Positions 30,394 through 39,524 of a stretch of DNA of 64,000 nucleotides are shown here, piece after piece. Position 1 is the first letter of the stretch. The number at the start of each line of letters is the position of its first letter. This DNA comes from Ruegeria sediminis (lineage in GTDB: Bacteria > Pseudomonadota > Alphaproteobacteria > Rhodobacterales > Rhodobacteraceae). The DNA is taken from contig NZ_VCPD01000001.1 in NCBI RefSeq assembly GCF_005938215.1, positions 372,001 to 436,000 of the forward strand, in the 5' to 3' direction. A program made the translations under genes and the position numbers. The notes beneath the pieces were generated by a model. The model was not told where the DNA came from. It made no database searches and saw nothing but the letters and a program-made list of their open reading frames with translations.

Positions 30394-30960
30394 TTATCCG
30401 ACCTCTTTCATTGCATTCTTGAGGGAGTTGAGCTTGGAGCGGATCGAGCTGTCGATCATCTTCGAGCCCACTTTAACGACAAGACCGCCAATGAGGCTTT
30501 CATCGACGGTCGCATTGATAGTCACGGTTTTGCCCACACGCTCGCTGAGCGTCTTGGCCAGTTTGTCCATCTGGGTCTTGGTCAGCGCCTTGGCCGACGC
30601 GACATCCGCGGTCACTTCGCCGCGCTCGTCCGCCAGCATCCCGCGCAGCACCTTGATCAGTTGCGGGACGACGAACAGGCGGCGCTTCTGCGCCATCAGT
30701 CCCAGCGAATTGCGCAGCAGGGCGTTCAGGCCCATCTTGTCTGCGATTGCGGTGATTGCGGCCTCCTGCCCCGAGCGCGAGATCAGCGGCGAGGCGATCA
30801 GCTGGCGAAGATCGGCGCTTTCGTCCAGGGCGGCGGCCAGATCGTTGATGCCTGCTTCCAGGCCGGCAAGGTCTTTGTTGTCTTTTGCGATCTCGAAGAT
30901 CGCGGTGGCATAGCGCTCGGCGATGCCTGCGGAAATCGAAGCTGGTTCGGACACGTCCAC
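30394..30960 (-). CDS. atpH: F1 ATP synthase delta subunit
   Basis: 188-residue peripheral-stalk (OSCP-like) subunit that links F1 to the b-subunits. The N-terminal six-helix domain has GIAERYATAIFEIA and the C-terminal region has VTADVASAKALT and LIGGLVVKVGSKMIDSSIRSKLN (quoted in part), which is the family signature. It is the first gene of the atpHAGDC operon; F0 genes are elsewhere, as usual in alphaproteobacteria. Confidence 0.97.
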   Translation of the reverse strand: MDVSEPASISAGIAERYATAIFEIAKDNKDLAGLEAGINDLAAALDESADLRQLIASPLISRSGQEAAITAIADKMGLNALLRNSLGLMAQKRRLFVVPQLIKVLRGMLADERGEVTADVASAKALTKTQMDKLAKTLSERVGKTVTINATVDESLIGGLVVKVGSKMIDSSIRSKLNSLKNAMKEVG

Positions 30961-31274
30961 CCTTCCGATACTTTAGGCCCCGAATTCGCGTAGCAAAGGC
31001 TTCCCCGGGGGCGTGAAGAAACCCCGCCTTGGCGGCAGGGCATCAAAATCACCGGGGATGTAGCAGAGCATATCCAACCTCGCAATATACTATAGCGGTA
31101 ACAGTGTTATCCACAAATCCAAGCTTTTCAGGGCGTTACGGCAACTGCGACCCTTTGGACCCCATTGCTGCGTTGAAAAATGTTACGGATTTGCAGGTTT
31201 TTGCGATTCCTGTGACGGAATTCACGCAAGGCGGGACGGACTGGCAATCGCGATAAGTCCAGCCCCCCGCCCGC
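30961..31274 (-). promoter_or_regulatory. Leader/promoter region of the ATP synthase operon
   Basis: A 314-base gene-free stretch between the methyltransferase stop and atpH. On the minus strand TATAGT (31089-31094) is a good -10 candidate; 16 bases upstream is TTGTGG (31111-31116), a weak -35. This would leave a leader of about 120 bases with a GC-rich hairpin region near 31021-31040. A perfect DnaA-box sequence (TTATCCACA, plus strand 31107-31115) overlaps the -35 position. No coding sequence is supported here. Confidence 0.45.
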
Positions 31275-32009
31275 TCACACCGGTTTCAGCAGGCCGTCCA
31301 GCACTTTCGCCGGGCGGCGCGGCGCGTCCTTGGCCACGTTGCCGCTGGGCGGATTCACCCGTTTGCTGACCTCGACCATCAGAACGCCCCCGGCCATGAT
31401 CGTCGGTATGCGCTGGCCGGCCTTTTCGATCAGGCTGCCCGATTTCAGCCAGAACCGCCGGAAGGACGGCGGCAGGTACAGCGCCGAGCAATGGTTCTCG
31501 GGCAGGAAATGGTGGATCTTGAGCTGCGTCTCCAGCTGCCCCAGCGTGTAGGGCCGCCCGAAGCCGAACGGCGTCTTGTCCGAGCGCGACCACAGCCCCG
31601 CCCGGTTGGGAACGATGAAGATGGCCTTGCCGCCCGGCCCCAGCACCCGCCAGCACTCGTCCAGAAGCTGGCTGGGCCGCTCCGAGGTTTCCAGGCCGTG
31701 CATCACCACCAGCTTGTCGACATGTCCCGTTTCCACGGGCCAGTTGGTCTCTTCGCTCAGGACCGAGACATTGGGCATTCCCGCGGGCCAGGGCATCACC
31801 CCCTGCGGGCCCGGCATCACGCCGATCACCCGCCGCGCGTCGGCCAGATAGGGGCGCAGCAGCGGGACCGCGAAACCAAAGCCGGCAACGGTCTGCCCCT
31901 TCGCCTCGGGCCAGATGTCCAGCAGGCGACCGCGGATCGCGGCCTGTGCCGCGCGCCCGAGCGTGCTGCGGTAGTAGAAATTCCTCAGATCCTGCACATC
32001 GAGATGCAT
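31275..32009 (-). CDS. Class I SAM-dependent methyltransferase
   Basis: 244-residue protein with a methyltransferase-like Rossmann core. The SAM-binding glycine motif is degenerate ([11 protein letters not shown] near residue 40), the acidic loop and [12 protein letters not shown] strand follow, and the [16 protein letters not shown] segment (about residue 122) is the classic post-core helix-strand pattern. The substrate cannot be told; similar proteins in this group sit beside gloB. The ATG at 32009 gives [13 protein letters not shown]; the frame is open upstream into the gloB promoter. Divergent from gloB with about 60 bases between starts. Confidence 0.82.
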   Translation of the reverse strand: MHLDVQDLRNFYYRSTLGRAAQAAIRGRLLDIWPEAKGQTVAGFGFAVPLLRPYLADARRVIGVMPGPQGVMPWPAGMPNVSVLSEETNWPVETGHVDKLVVMHGLETSERPSQLLDECWRVLGPGGKAIFIVPNRAGLWSRSDKTPFGFGRPYTLGQLETQLKIHHFLPENHCSALYLPPSFRRFWLKSGSLIEKAGQRIPTIMAGGVLMVEVSKRVNPPSGNVAKDAPRRPAKVLDGLLKPV

Positions 32010-32070
32010 TGCGGATACCTGCCCGATCAGCTTAGCTGGGGGCAGTCTAGCAATGAAAGGGCAAAACGCC

Positions 32071-32838
32071 ATGCCTCTCGAGATCGTCACGATCCCCTGC
32101 CTCAGCGACAATTACGCGTTTCTGGCGCATTCCGCCGAAACCGGGGAGACGGCCTTGGTGGACGCGCCCGAGGCGGCCCCGATCCTCGCCGAGCTTTCGG
32201 CGCGCGGCTGGCGACTGAGCCACGTGCTTCTGACCCATCACCACTACGACCACGTGGACGGGCTGGCCGCGATCCTGGCGCAGCACCCCGCGCAGGTGGT
32301 CGGCGCGGCGGCCGACGCGCATCGCCTGCCGCCGCTCGACATCCAGGTCGCCGAGGGCGACACGTTCGAGGTGGGCGGCGAGCCGGTGCAGGTTTTCGAC
32401 GTGTCCGGGCACACGCTGGGCCATGTCGCCTATTACATGCCGCAAAGCCGCGCGGTCTTCACCGCCGACAGCCTGATGGCGCTGGGATGCGGCCGCCTGT
32501 TCGAAGGCAGCGCGCCGCAGATGTGGGCCTCGCTCGGCAAGCTGGCGGCGCTGCCCGACGATACGACCGTCTGCTCGGGCCACGAATACACCCAGTCGAA
32601 CGGCAAGTTCGCGGAAACAATCGAACCGGAAAACCCGGCATTGCAACAGCGCATCGCCGACATCGCCCGCGCCCGCGCCGCCGGAGAGCCCACGGTGCCG
32701 TCGTCGCTGGCGCTGGAAAAGGCAACCAACCCGTTCCTGCGCGCCGCCGAGCCCGGAATTCAGGCCAATCTGGGCATGACCGGCGCCGACCCGGCCGCGG
32801 TCTTCGCCGAGATCCGCGCCCGAAAGGACCGCTTTTGA
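32071..32838 (+). CDS. gloB: Hydroxyacylglutathione hydrolase (glyoxalase II)
   Basis: 255-residue metallo-beta-lactamase-fold enzyme that hydrolyses S-D-lactoylglutathione to D-lactate and glutathione, finishing methylglyoxal detoxification. The binuclear metal motif THHHYDH gives His56, His58, Asp60 and His61; further ligands are in GHTLGHVAY (about 115) and FTADSLM, with SGHEYT later. The C-terminal domain contains the glutathione-binding NPFLR. ATG 32071 gives the family start [18 protein letters not shown] 32053 would add six residues. Confidence 0.95.
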   Translation: MPLEIVTIPCLSDNYAFLAHSAETGETALVDAPEAAPILAELSARGWRLSHVLLTHHHYDHVDGLAAILAQHPAQVVGAAADAHRLPPLDIQVAEGDTFEVGGEPVQVFDVSGHTLGHVAYYMPQSRAVFTADSLMALGCGRLFEGSAPQMWASLGKLAALPDDTTVCSGHEYTQSNGKFAETIEPENPALQQRIADIARARAAGEPTVPSSLALEKATNPFLRAAEPGIQANLGMTGADPAAVFAEIRARKDRF

Positions 32839-33014
32839 AGGCCGAAAAACCGATCTTCACGGCCACGGTCACGGGAAATGTGACTGTCAAGAGCAAGAAA
32901 ACCCTTGAAGCCGCGCGACGATCAACCAAACTCTATAAGTATGAGGACATGGTTGGGCTGGGGGTCCGACCGCAACTCCACCCCCTCCCGACCCAAGACT
33001 AGAGGAGCACACGC

Positions 33015-35339
33015 GTGCCTTCATTCTCGAGCACACTAGAACAAGCCATTCACGCGGCCCTCGCGGCGGCGAATGAACGGCGACATGAATTCGCGACGCT
33101 GGAGCATCTGCTGCTGGCGCTGCTGGACGAGCCCGAAGCGGTGCGCGTCATGAAGGCGTGCAGCGTCAACCTCGAAGAGTTGCGCGGCACTCTGATCGAA
33201 TTCATCGACGAGGACCTGGCGAACCTCGTCACCGACATCGACGGTTCCGAGGCGGTGCCGACCGCCGCCTTCCAGCGCGTGATCCAGCGCGCCGCGATCC
33301 ACGTCCAAAGCTCGGGCCGGACCGAAGTGACCGGCGCGAACGTCCTGGTAGCGATCTTTGCCGAACGCGAAAGCAACGCCGCCTATTTCCTGCAGGAACA
33401 GGACATGACCCGCTACGACGCGGTGAACTTCATCGCGCATGGCGTGGCCAAGGATCCCGCCTATGGCGAGAACCGCCCGGTGACCGGCGCCGACCAGGCC
33501 GAGGAAGGCGCCCAGAGCAACGCCGGCGAGGCCGACCAGAAGGAAAGCGCGCTCGGCAAGTATTGCGTCGATCTGAACGCCAAGGCCCGCGCCGGCGATG
33601 TCGACCCGCTGATCGGACGCGCCGACGAGGTCGAGCGTTGCATCCAGGTGCTGTGCCGCCGCCGCAAGAACAACCCGCTGCTGGTAGGCGATCCCGGCGT
33701 GGGCAAGACCGCCATCGCCGAGGGCCTGGCCCACAAGATCGTCTCGGGCGAAGCGCCGGACGTTCTGGCCAAGACGACCATCTATGCGCTCGACATGGGC
33801 GCGCTTCTGGCCGGCACCCGCTACCGCGGCGACTTCGAGGAACGGCTCAAGGCCGTCGTGACCGAGCTTGAGGATCACCCGGACGCGGTGCTCTTCATCG
33901 ACGAGATCCACACCGTGATCGGCGCCGGCGCCACCTCGGGTGGCGCGATGGACGCCTCGAACCTGCTGAAGCCCGCGCTGCAGGGCGGCAAGCTGCGCAC
34001 CATGGGTTCGACCACCTACAAGGAGTTCCGCCAGCACTTCGAAAAGGACCGCGCCCTGTCGCGCCGGTTCCAGAAGATCGACGTGAACGAACCGACGGTC
34101 GAGGACAGCATCAAGATCCTGCGCGGCCTCAAGCCCTATTTCGAAAAGCACCACGACATCAAGTACACCGCCGACGCGATCAAGACGGCCGTGGAGCTGT
34201 CGGCGCGCTACATCAACGACCGCAAACTGCCCGACAAGGCCATCGACGTGATCGACGAGGCCGGCGCGGCGCAGCACCTGGTCGCGGAAAGCAAGCGCCG
34301 CAAGACCATCGGCGTGAAAGAGATCGAGGCGGTCGTCGCCAAGATCGCCCGCATCCCGCCCAAGAGCGTCAGCAAGGACGACGCCGAGGTGCTGAAGGAT
34401 CTCGAAGCTTCGCTGAAACGCGTGGTGTTCGGCCAGGACGAGGCCATCGAGGCGCTGTCCAGCGCCATCAAGCTGGCCCGCGCCGGGCTGCGCGAACCCG
34501 AGAAACCGATCGGCAACTACCTGTTCGCCGGCCCCACCGGCGTCGGCAAGACCGAGGTGGCCAAGCAACTGGCGGACACGCTGGGCGTTGAACTGCTGCG
34601 CTTCGACATGTCGGAGTACATGGAGAAGCACGCGGTCAGCCGCCTGATCGGCGCGCCGCCGGGCTATGTCGGCTTCGACCAGGGCGGCCTGCTGACCGAT
34701 GGCGTCGACCAGCATCCGCATTGCGTGCTGCTGCTGGACGAGATCGAAAAGGCGCATCCGGACGTGTTCAACATCCTGTTGCAGGTGATGGACCACGGCG
34801 AGCTGACCGACCACAACGGCCGCACCGTGAATTTCCGCAACGTGGTGCTGATCATGACCTCGAACGCGGGCGCGCAGGAACAGGCCCAGGCCGCCATCGG
34901 CTTTGGCCGCGACCGCCGCGAGGGCGAGGACACCGCCGCGATCGAACGCATGTTCAGCCCGGAATTCCGCAACCGTCTGGACGCGGTCATCTCCTTCGCG
35001 CCGCTTCCCAAGGAGGTCATCCTGCAGGTGGTCGAGAAATTCGTCCTCCAGCTCGAGGCGCAGCTGCTTGACCGCGGCGTGACCATCGACCTGACCCCCG
35101 CCGCCGCCGAATGGCTGGCCGACAAGGGTTATGACGACAAGATGGGCGCCCGTCCGCTGGGCCGCGTGATCCAGGAGAACATCAAGAAGCCTTTGGCCGA
35201 GGAACTGCTGTTCGGCAAGCTGGCCAAGGGCGGCATCGTCCGGGTGTCGGTCAAGGACGGCCAGCTCAACCTCGAGATCCTCGGGCCGGATCAGCGGCGC
35301 ATTTCGGGCAACAAGCCTCCGCTTCTGACGGCGGACTGA
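33015..35339 (+). CDS. clpA: ATP-dependent Clp protease ATP-binding subunit ClpA
   Basis: 774-residue AAA+ unfoldase that feeds proteins to ClpP. The N-terminal Clp repeat domain (residues about 1-140) is followed by AAA1 with Walker A GDPGVGKT (about 224) and AAA2 with GPTGVGKT (about 505); Walker B VLFIDEIH and the LLLDEIEK segment are present, and the C-terminal small domain has MGARPLGRVIQ. It uses a GTG start with AGAGGAG seven bases upstream. The adaptor gene clpS is not upstream here (only 176 bases separate gloB and clpA). A strong terminator follows. Confidence 0.97.
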   Translation: MPSFSSTLEQAIHAALAAANERRHEFATLEHLLLALLDEPEAVRVMKACSVNLEELRGTLIEFIDEDLANLVTDIDGSEAVPTAAFQRVIQRAAIHVQSSGRTEVTGANVLVAIFAERESNAAYFLQEQDMTRYDAVNFIAHGVAKDPAYGENRPVTGADQAEEGAQSNAGEADQKESALGKYCVDLNAKARAGDVDPLIGRADEVERCIQVLCRRRKNNPLLVGDPGVGKTAIAEGLAHKIVSGEAPDVLAKTTIYALDMGALLAGTRYRGDFEERLKAVVTELEDHPDAVLFIDEIHTVIGAGATSGGAMDASNLLKPALQGGKLRTMGSTTYKEFRQHFEKDRALSRRFQKIDVNEPTVEDSIKILRGLKPYFEKHHDIKYTADAIKTAVELSARYINDRKLPDKAIDVIDEAGAAQHLVAESKRRKTIGVKEIEAVVAKIARIPPKSVSKDDAEVLKDLEASLKRVVFGQDEAIEALSSAIKLARAGLREPEKPIGNYLFAGPTGVGKTEVAKQLADTLGVELLRFDMSEYMEKHAVSRLIGAPPGYVGFDQGGLLTDGVDQHPHCVLLLDEIEKAHPDVFNILLQVMDHGELTDHNGRTVNFRNVVLIMTSNAGAQEQAQAAIGFGRDRREGEDTAAIERMFSPEFRNRLDAVISFAPLPKEVILQVVEKFVLQLEAQLLDRGVTIDLTPAAAEWLADKGYDDKMGARPLGRVIQENIKKPLAEELLFGKLAKGGIVRVSVKDGQLNLEILGPDQRRISGNKPPLLTAD

Positions 35340-35362
35340 CGCGCGCCACCCGATAGAAACGG

Positions 35363-35396
35363 AACGCCCGCCGCAATCCACGCGGCGGGCGTTTCA
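35363..35396 (+). terminator. Rho-independent terminator after clpA
   Basis: Perfect 12-bp stem AACGCCCGCCGC / GCGGCGGGCGTT with a seven-base loop, followed by a short T-tract; about 25 bases after the clpA stop. Confidence 0.85.
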
Positions 35397-35627
35397 CGTT
35401 GCGCCGTAGCGCCGCGAGGGCGGATGGCCTGCCCCGCGTCCGCGTCCGGGACAAGCCCCGCGTCTTTCCCGGTAAAAGAAATCGCGCGTCCGGAAACGCG
35501 CGAATTCAGGTCTTTCGGATTGTGGGTGCAGGGTCTTCGGTTGCCCCCTTCTTCAGGCTGCCGCATTCGCGTTTCCGAAAACCGGGACCAAACCGAAGCG
35601 CCGGTTTGGCCCCCTGCGCGTGGCGTT

Positions 35628-36224
35628 TTACTTGTCGTTGAATTCGCCGTCACCTTCGGCTTCTTCACCACCTTCTTCTTCGCCACCTTCTTCTTCGCCG
35701 CCTTCAGTGGTTTCTTCGCCGCCGTTCTCGACTTCCTCACCGCCGTTCTCGGCTTCTTCACCGCCGTTCTCGGCTTCCTCACCGCCGTTCTCGGCTTCTT
35801 CACCGCCGTTCTCGGCTTCTTCACCACCGTTCTCGGCTTCCTCACTGCCTTCGGTGCCTTCTTCACCGCCTTCGGTGCCTTCTTCGCCGCCTTCGGTGCC
35901 TTCTTCACCGCCTTCGGTGCCTTCTTCACCGCCTTCGGTGCCTTCTTCACCGCCTTCGGTGCCTTCTTCGCCGCCGTTCTCGCCCTCTTCGCCGCCGTTC
36001 TCGCCCTCTTCGCCGCCGTTCTCGCCTTCCTCGCCGCCGTTCTCGCCTTCTTCGCCGCCGTTTTCACCTTCTTCGCCGCCGTTCTGGCCTTCTTCGCCGC
36101 CGTTCTCGGCTTCTTCAGCATAGGCCGTGTCAGCCTGGAAAACCGCGAATATCGCCGTAGCCGGAACCAGAGCAAGAGCAGACAGGCTTGCCGCGATCGT
36201 CAGAAACTTTGCTAAAATCCGCAT
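35628..36224 (-). CDS. Exported acidic heptad-repeat protein
   Basis: 198-residue protein with a signal peptide (residues about 1-36, ending ADTAYA) and a mature part made almost wholly of seven-residue repeats: about seven units of A/G-E/Q-N-G-G-E-E, seven of G-T-E-G-G/S-E-E, then six of A/V-E-N-G-G-E-E, and a short Gly/Glu tail. The mature chain is extremely acidic, has no hydrophobic core and is presumably disordered; calcium binding or a matrix/surface role is possible but not shown. The ATG has AAGGA about seven bases upstream. No family recognised. Confidence 0.7.
   Translation of the reverse strand: MRILAKFLTIAASLSALALVPATAIFAVFQADTAYAEEAENGGEEGQNGGEEGENGGEEGENGGEEGENGGEEGENGGEEGENGGEEGTEGGEEGTEGGEEGTEGGEEGTEGGEEGTEGGEEGTEGSEEAENGGEEAENGGEEAENGGEEAENGGEEAENGGEEVENGGEETTEGGEEEGGEEEGGEEAEGDGEFNDK
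35690..36120. repeat. 21-bp minisatellite (about 20 units)
   Basis: Tandem 21-base units encode the heptads of the acidic protein. Three unit types occur in blocks (TTCTCGCCCTCTTCGCCGCC-like, TTCACCGCCTTCGGTGCCTT-like and TTCTCGGCTTCTTCACCGCC-like on the plus strand), as if separately amplified. As 21 is a multiple of three, reading frames on both strands stay open throughout. Confidence 0.92.
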
Positions 36225-36510
36225 TTTCTTTTCCTTTTTTTCAATTTGAGCAGGTAGTTTTGAAAGATTCATTCGCCCAATGTCACATGCAACGACGAGA
36301 TGGGGGCGTACCCGCTTTGGGCGATAGTTCGCGAAACCAAGGGCGCTGGCACGGCCAAAATGCGCCGATTTTGACGGTTTGGCACCGGAACCGCGCCTCT
36401 TGCGGGAAACGCCATCCGGACACTCTTCCATAGCGAAACCGGGCGCGATCCGGCGCCCGCAGGACCGTCAATCCAGCGCAGTCCGCCACTGCGGCGACTG
36501 TCAAAAGAGG

Positions 36511-38274
36511 CTACTTTTCCGTCAGCTTCAACTCGATCCGACGGTTCTGGGCGCGGGCTTCGGGCGTGTCCGCCGGGTTGACCGGCTGGAACTCTCCGAA
36601 CCCGTTGGCGGCCAGTCTGTTGGGCGGGATGCCCAGTGAATCGACCATGTAGCGCACGACCGACAGGGCCCGCGCCTGGCTGAGTTCCCAGTTGTCCCGA
36701 TAGCGCCCGCCGCCGCCAAGCGGGATGTTGTCGGTATGGCCGTCGACCCGGATGATCCAGTTCAGTTCGGGCGGGATGTCGGCCGCGACGCTGCGCAGGA
36801 TTTCCGCGACCTTGGCCACCTCGCGCCGGCCTTCCGCGGACAGGACCGCCGAACCCGTGTCGAACAGCACCTCGGACGAGAACACGAACCGGTCGCCCTC
36901 GATCCGCACGCCTTCCTGCTGCCCCAGAACGTCGCGCAACCGGCCGAAGAACTCCGAGCGATAGCGTTCCAGATCCTCGGCCCGCGCGGCAAGCTCTTCC
37001 GTTCGGCCCGCCAGCGCCGCCGCCTCCGCCTCCAGGCGCTTGCGCTCGGCCTCTTCCAGCAGGCGGCGTTTGCGCTCTTCCGAGGCCGCGCGCGCCAGCG
37101 CCGCGTTCAGGTCCTGACCCAGCGTCTGGATCTGGATGTCGGCGGCCTCGTTGCGTTCCTTGTAGTCGTCGAGCAGGGCCTGCAAGGATCCCAACTGGCT
37201 GCGCAGGGCGGCGATCTGCTGGTTCAGCAGCGCCGCCTGCCGCTGCGCCTCTTCCGAGATCGCCTTTTCCTCCGCCAGGGCGCTGCGCGCCGCGGCCAGC
37301 AGGGCGGCGCGTTCCTCGGCCAGGGTCATCTGCGACGCGGCTTCGGCTTCGGCTTCGGTCCTTGCGCTCAGCGCCGCCTGCAACTGCTCCTGCAATTCTT
37401 CGGCGTTGAGTTCCCCGAACCGCCGCTCCAGCTCCTTCTTCGCTGCCTCGGCCGCCGCCAGCAGGGTCAGCGTCTCTTCGGCCTCCTTCCGCTGTGCTTC
37501 CAGCGCCAGCGTCATCGCCGTCAATTCGGCATCCGCGTTGCGCAGCCTCTCGCGCAGGGCGTTGGCCGCGGCGGATTCGGCAAGCTTCGCGGCTTCCGCC
37601 TCGGTCAGTTGCTGTTCCAGCGCCTCGGCCCGCGCCGCGTTCTCCTCGCCGCTGCGCTCCAGATCGGCCACCAGCGCTTCGAGCGCCTCGCGCCGGGCGG
37701 CGGCCAGCCGGGCGGCTTCCGTCTGCGCGTCGATCTCTTCGCGGCTGCGCGCCAGCGCCAGGTTCAACGCCTCCTGTTCCGACAACAGCTGTTCGCGCGC
37801 CGCCTCCAGTTCCTCGCGCTCGGCCTCGAGCGTCCGGATCTCGCCCAGGCTGCGTTCCTGCTCGGCCAGCAGCACGGCAACCTGCACCTCGAATTCGGCG
37901 ATCTGGGTCTGCGCCAGATCCAGCGCCGCCGCCTGCCGGTCGCGCTCGGTGGTCAGCGACGAGATCATCGCCTGCGCCTGTGCCAGGTCATCCTCGGCCT
38001 CGGTCAGCGTTGCGCTCAGCGCGCCCAGCCGGGCCTGCAGGCGGCTGTTCTCGCGTTCCTCCAGGCCCAGCGCGGTGGCCAGCGCGGAAACCTCGTTCGC
38101 CAGCGCGCTCAACTCGTCCTCCTGCCCCGAGATGGTCTCGCGCAGCACGAACTGCACCACCATGAAGATGGTCAGAACGAAGGTCAGCACCATCAACAGC
38201 CCCGTCATCGCATCCACGAAACCGGGCCAGACCGACCCCTGGAAGCGTTGACCGGTGCGGCGAGACAGGGCCAT
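36511..38274 (-). CDS. MotB/OmpA-like peptidoglycan-binding protein with long coiled coil
   Basis: 587-residue inner-membrane protein. A short N-terminus leads to one transmembrane helix (about residues 20-48, with DAMTGLLMVLTF, and the Asp typical of MotB/ExbD-like stators), followed by about 370 residues of Glu/Ala/Arg/Leu-rich coiled coil, then a C-terminal OmpA-like domain (from about 450) with FDTGSAVLSAEGR and VDGHTDNIPLGG. It should span the periplasm and bind peptidoglycan. It lies three bases downstream of the MotA/ExbB-like gene on the same strand. Not flagellar in context. Confidence 0.87.
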   Translation of the reverse strand: MALSRRTGQRFQGSVWPGFVDAMTGLLMVLTFVLTIFMVVQFVLRETISGQEDELSALANEVSALATALGLEERENSRLQARLGALSATLTEAEDDLAQAQAMISSLTTERDRQAAALDLAQTQIAEFEVQVAVLLAEQERSLGEIRTLEAEREELEAAREQLLSEQEALNLALARSREEIDAQTEAARLAAARREALEALVADLERSGEENAARAEALEQQLTEAEAAKLAESAAANALRERLRNADAELTAMTLALEAQRKEAEETLTLLAAAEAAKKELERRFGELNAEELQEQLQAALSARTEAEAEAASQMTLAEERAALLAAARSALAEEKAISEEAQRQAALLNQQIAALRSQLGSLQALLDDYKERNEAADIQIQTLGQDLNAALARAASEERKRRLLEEAERKRLEAEAAALAGRTEELAARAEDLERYRSEFFGRLRDVLGQQEGVRIEGDRFVFSSEVLFDTGSAVLSAEGRREVAKVAEILRSVAADIPPELNWIIRVDGHTDNIPLGGGGRYRDNWELSQARALSVVRYMVDSLGIPPNRLAANGFGEFQPVNPADTPEARAQNRRIELKLTEK

Positions 38275-38277
38275 GGC

Positions 38278-39456
38278 TTATTCTCCGTCGGGCGCGGCCC
38301 GCGCGGGCCCGCGCGGATAGGACAGCGCCTTGATCAACAGGTCGATATCCTTGCGGAACTCGATCATGCTTTCCTGGCGGCCCGCCGACATCTCTTCGAG
38401 AATGCGCAGCAATTGCACGTCCATCGACCGCAGCCGCATCCGGCTCTCGGCGTCCAGCCCCTCGCCCGCGCCCTTCTCGCGCATGTGGTCAAGCAGGGCT
38501 TCCTGCCCCAACGCCACCCGGTCCAGCGCGGCGGTGACCCCTTCGCTCCCGGCCTGCCGCTGGTTCATCTCGCCGATCACGTCGACCAGATGCCCCAGCT
38601 TCGACGACACCTCGACCTGCCCCTTCTCGGTGGACGAAAACATCGTCTGCAGTGCGTCCATCTGTTCGGACATCGCCTCGAGAACCGGCGTGAGCACCGC
38701 CAGTTCCGCGCTGCCCTCGTCGCCCGCGGCAAAGCCGACACGGGTAATGGTCGACAGCCATTCCTCGAGCTCGCGATAGAACCGGTTCTGGCCGTGGCCG
38801 GCGAACAGCTCCAGCAGACCCACGATCAGCGACCCGGCCAGCCCCAGCAGCGACGAGCCGAAGGCCACGCCCATGCCGCCAAGCTGCGCTTCGAGCCCGG
38901 TCATCAGCCGGTTGAACACGGCAAGCCCTTCTTCGCCCTCCTGCGGGTTCAGGCTGCGGATGGTGTCGACCACCGCCGGAACCGTGGTCGCCAGGCCAAA
39001 GAAGGTGCCCAGCAGGCCCAGGTAGATCAGGACGTTGGTGATGTACCGCGTGATCTCGCGCTCTTCCTCGATCCGCTCGGACACCGAGTCGAGGATCGAC
39101 CGGGTCGAGGTCGAGCTGATCTGCATCCGTGCGCCGCGCGTGCGCAGCAGCGACGCCAGCGGCGCCAGCAATTGCGGCGGCCGCGTTCCGTCTCGCTCGA
39201 ACCCGCCGACGAACTGCTCGATCCAGCGAACCGAGCCGATCAGCTGCGCCACCTGAAAGAAACAGGCGAAGACGCCGACGACAAAGACCAGCAGGATGAA
39301 ACCGTTGAGATAGGGGTTCGCCTCGAATACCGGCATGACGCGCGGCAGGGCCAGAAACACGCCGACGCTGGACAGGGCGATCACGATCAGCATCATCACG
39401 ATCTGCCGGATCGGTTGCGAGAATAGCGGCCTCGCCTCGTGGTGTGCCTGCGCCAT
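38278..39456 (-). CDS. MotA/TolQ/ExbB proton-channel family protein
   Basis: 392-residue inner-membrane protein. Two N-terminal helices (about 18-38 and 45-70), a cytoplasmic stretch, and the conserved channel pair further on (LIYLGLLGTFFGLATTVPAV and GGMGVAFGSSLLGLAGSLIVGLLE, quoted in parts) match the MotA/TolQ/ExbB core. The C-terminal 150 residues are helical and charged. With the MotB-like protein three bases downstream it should form a proton-driven stator complex in the cell envelope. The start at 39456 gives MAQAHHEAR; the frame extends further but without a good site. Confidence 0.87.
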   Translation of the reverse strand: MAQAHHEARPLFSQPIRQIVMMLIVIALSSVGVFLALPRVMPVFEANPYLNGFILLVFVVGVFACFFQVAQLIGSVRWIEQFVGGFERDGTRPPQLLAPLASLLRTRGARMQISSTSTRSILDSVSERIEEEREITRYITNVLIYLGLLGTFFGLATTVPAVVDTIRSLNPQEGEEGLAVFNRLMTGLEAQLGGMGVAFGSSLLGLAGSLIVGLLELFAGHGQNRFYRELEEWLSTITRVGFAAGDEGSAELAVLTPVLEAMSEQMDALQTMFSSTEKGQVEVSSKLGHLVDVIGEMNQRQAGSEGVTAALDRVALGQEALLDHMREKGAGEGLDAESRMRLRSMDVQLLRILEEMSAGRQESMIEFRKDIDLLIKALSYPRGPARAAPDGE

Positions 39457-39524
39457 GCGCCTTGTTCCTGGTATTATCTGCTCTTGCCCAAACCTACCGG
39501 TATTTCGCAGGTTACGCCAAGAGT

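Noticed and set aside
33036..35381. 781-residue minus-strand frame opposite clpA
   Set aside because: Antisense shadow of clpA; no domain resemblance.
35690..36120. CRISPR array
   Set aside because: Units are contiguous 21-bp coding repeats with no unique spacers.
35291..36175. Lys/Ala/Arg-rich histone-H1-like reading frame on the minus strand
   Set aside because: It reads the same 21-bp repeats in another frame, has no ribosome site or start context, and runs past the real stop into clpA terminator DNA. The frame with signal peptide and ribosome site is preferred. Kept as a curiosity in the findings.
35424..36215. Plus-strand frames rich in Phe/Ala/Val through the repeat region
   Set aside because: Open only because the repeat unit is a multiple of three; the strand carries no ribosome site.
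36511..39456. Zorya anti-phage system (ZorA/ZorB)
   Set aside because: The two proteins are MotA/MotB-like as in Zorya, but the long coiled coil is in the MotB-like protein and no ZorC, ZorD or ZorE gene is adjacent.
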